A stretch of DNA of 64,000 nucleotides from Paraburkholderia sp. BL21I4N1 (GTDB lineage Bacteria; Pseudomonadota; Gammaproteobacteria; Burkholderiales; Burkholderiaceae). A program made the translations under genes and the position numbers. Below, piece after piece: positions 62,681 through 64,000 of this stretch. Numbering within the stretch: the first letter of the stretch is position 1; each line of letters starts with the position of its first letter. Location of the stretch: assembly GCF_002973525.1 (NCBI RefSeq), contig NZ_PVEN01000001.1:310001-374000 (forward strand), given 5' to 3'. Below the pieces are notes generated by a model, which saw only the letters and a program-made list of their open reading frames with translations, had not been told where the DNA came from and searched no databases.

Positions 62681-63193
62681 TTACTTGATGTCGTCAGCGC
62701 TCAGGCCTTGCGGCAGCGCTTGCGGCAAATAGGCACGGCCCACGAAGGAGCCCATGTGCCCACCCGTCTCCACGACCAGCCCCGTCTGACGCACGACGGC
62801 GGCGCTGTAGCCGCTGCCTTGCGTGTTGTGCGCGTCGGTGAGTGCCTGGACGTATGTCGGGAAGTAAGTGGCGAGAAGCGTCTTCAGCGGCGGCATGGCC
62901 GGACCTTGCCAGCTCAACGCGAACACGGTGTTCCCCGCCGTGATGTACTCGTTGACCACCGTGCCGGTGGGCAGCGTGGTCTGGCTGACGGTATAAGCCG
63001 GCGTCGCTGCATTGGCGCTGGCGTTCGCCGCGAAGCGCGCCACTGCGGCGCCGCCAGGACTGGCCGCGCCAGCGTTGGTGCTGCTGGCTGTCACCGGATA
63101 CGTCGGCGCGCTACCCAGCGCCGCGTAAGCCGGCGCGACGGCAACGAGCGACGCCGCCGCCACGACGGCGATTCCAAATTTGCTGGTTATCAT
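62681..63193 (-). CDS. DUF2844-family exported protein
   Basis: This 170-residue protein has a signal peptide (about 1-25, ending AYAA) and a compact domain with the DUF2844 pattern TLPTGTVVNEYITAGNTVFALSWQGPAMPPLKTLLATYFPTY. Its function is unknown. Conserved pairing with DUF3443, which has a protease-like DTGS motif, suggests it could be an inhibitor, substrate or partner, purely from context. GC-rich repeats lie upstream (63220-63260) with no clear promoter. Confidence 0.82.
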   Translation of the reverse strand: MITSKFGIAVVAAASLVAVAPAYAALGSAPTYPVTASSTNAGAASPGGAAVARFAANASANAATPAYTVSQTTLPTGTVVNEYITAGNTVFALSWQGPAMPPLKTLLATYFPTYVQALTDAHNTQGSGYSAAVVRQTGLVVETGGHMGSFVGRAYLPQALPQGLSADDIK

Positions 63194-63422
63194 TTTTTGG
63201 TTTTGCGGAAGTTTTCGAAAAATACGCGCGAGCTTGCCCTCGCGCTCGCGCGAAAAGAATCTTAGCGTGCAGTCGCGTTTTTAAATTTAACGAATTGAGA
63301 AGTGAATCCGCTTCTGTTTGAAATTGAAAGCTTGGCCATGCGGAGAAAGCAAGCTGCACTAAGTGATGCGTAATGGCTATCGAATCGACGCGCGCGCGGT
63401 GGTGATGGTTTTCGTCACGTGT

Positions 63423-64000
63423 TCAGACGGCCAGTTGCGCGCTAATCGCGCGCGCCATCACGCGGTTGCGTCCGGCGGCTTTCGCTGCGTACAGCTGGGT
63501 ATCCGCCGCCGCGAGCAGCGCGGCCGCGCTGCCGCCTTCGGGCGGTTGGCAAGCCGCGCAGCCGACGCTGATCGTCACGTGGCCGCCCGGTGTATCTTTG
63601 TTCGCGAGTCCTGCCGACTCGACGCGTTTGCGGATTTTTTCGGCGACCTTGAGCGCACCGTCGAGCGACGTATTGGGCAGCACCACGGCGAATTCCTCGC
63701 CACCGTAGCGGGCGGCAAGGTCCAATGCGCGTCGCGTGCCCGACAGAATGCGTTCGGCGACCACGGTCAACACTTCGTCGCCGGTGGCGTGTCCGTAGGT
63801 ATCGTTGAAGCGCTTGAAATGATCGATGTCGATGAACAGCAGCGCCAGCGACGTTTGCTCGCGCTGCGCGCGCCGCCACTCCTGCGCGAGCCGATGGTCG
63901 AAGGCGCGGCGGTTGCTGAGTCCGGTCAACGCGTCGGTGGCGGCGACGCGCTGCAACGCGGCCTCGGCGCGCACCTTGTCGCGCAGCGCGAAAGCGAACA
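63423..64000 (-). CDS. GGDEF diguanylate cyclase, C-terminal part (partial)
   Basis: The frame is open to the right edge, so the N-terminal sensor part lies outside the window. The visible 190 or so residues form a complete GGDEF domain: LTGLSNRRAFDHRL, FIDIDHFKRFNDTYGHATGDEVL, and active-site RYGGEEFAVVLP. It should make cyclic-di-GMP. There is no RxxD inhibitory site five residues before GGEEF (ALDLAARYGGEEF has none), so product inhibition may be absent. The start shown in short reads of this frame (63974) is internal. Confidence 0.9.
   Translation of the reverse strand, partial: FAFALRDKVRAEAALQRVAATDALTGLSNRRAFDHRLAQEWRRAQREQTSLALLFIDIDHFKRFNDTYGHATGDEVLTVVAERILSGTRRALDLAARYGGEEFAVVLPNTSLDGALKVAEKIRKRVESAGLANKDTPGGHVTISVGCAACQPPEGGSAAALLAAADTQLYAAKAAGRNRVMARAISAQLAV

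Overview
ORGANISM. The window is high-GC, densely coded proteobacterial DNA that looks like Burkholderiaceae, most likely Paraburkholderia or a close relative. Supporting signs are a DUF4148 protein, a DUF2844/DUF3443 pair, a monomeric NADP-isocitrate dehydrogenase, a PenA-like class A beta-lactamase next to a divergent LysR gene, a collagen-like surface protein, and many LysR/MFS/ABC genes. No rRNA, tRNA, CRISPR array, phage or complete insertion sequence was recognised. The genus is an inference from gene content, not from a marker gene.

LAYOUT. (1) 1-6.5 kb: a catabolic operon with a NitT/TauT-type ABC importer, two isocitrate-lyase/PEP-mutase family lyases and a LeuC/LeuD-like hydro-lyase. 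It fits hydration and retro-aldol cleavage of a substituted dicarboxylic acid. (2) 6.9-28.1 kb: a large accessory locus, the most interesting part (below). (3) 28-31 kb: LysR regulator, class A beta-lactamase, TehA-like channel. (4) 31-35 kb: citryl-CoA-lyase-like protein, class III CoA-transferase and MFS carrier. (5) 35-43.7 kb: response regulator plus KaiC-like ATPase, squalene/phytoene-synthase-like protein, acyltransferase, small secreted proteins, a transposase-domain remnant, a degenerate EAL protein and an ICMT-like membrane protein. (6) 43.7-46 kb: a collagen-like protein with 104 consecutive 9-bp repeats. (7) 46-54 kb: Fe-alcohol dehydrogenase/monooxygenase pair, then an iron module (ECF sigma factor, DHA2 exporter, LysR, TonB-dependent receptor). 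(8) 54-64 kb: monomeric isocitrate dehydrogenase, alpha/beta hydrolase, giant Sel1-repeat protein, DUF3443/DUF2844 pair, and a diguanylate cyclase running off the right edge.

THE 6.9-28.1 kb SYSTEM. Five small genes encode precursors with one conserved double-glycine leader (IKDLS..LD..AM.A..GG). The same locus carries a peptidase-containing ABC exporter (C39 protease, with two cyclic-nucleotide-binding-like domains at its N-terminus), an HlyD-type adaptor, a TolC/NodT-type outer-membrane lipoprotein and a parvulin without a signal peptide. Together these form a dedicated type I maturation and export route. Control genes are interleaved: a membrane Ser/Thr kinase, a PP2C phosphatase, a tandem-FHA membrane protein and a sigma-54 activator with no receiver domain. 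Four promoters in the locus match the sigma-54 -24/-12 consensus with exact GG-to-GC spacing. They precede the three-precursor operon, the fourth precursor, the fifth precursor plus PP2C, and an LRAT-domain protein. A caspase-SUMF1 fusion and two DUF4399 proteins also lie inside the locus. The cysteine-free, Asn/Ser/Val-rich cores are unlike most class II bacteriocins. I infer a phospho-regulated, sigma-54-driven system for secreted double-glycine peptides of unknown function. Two further sigma-54-like promoters, before the collagen-like gene and the degenerate EAL gene, suggest a wider surface or biofilm regulon.
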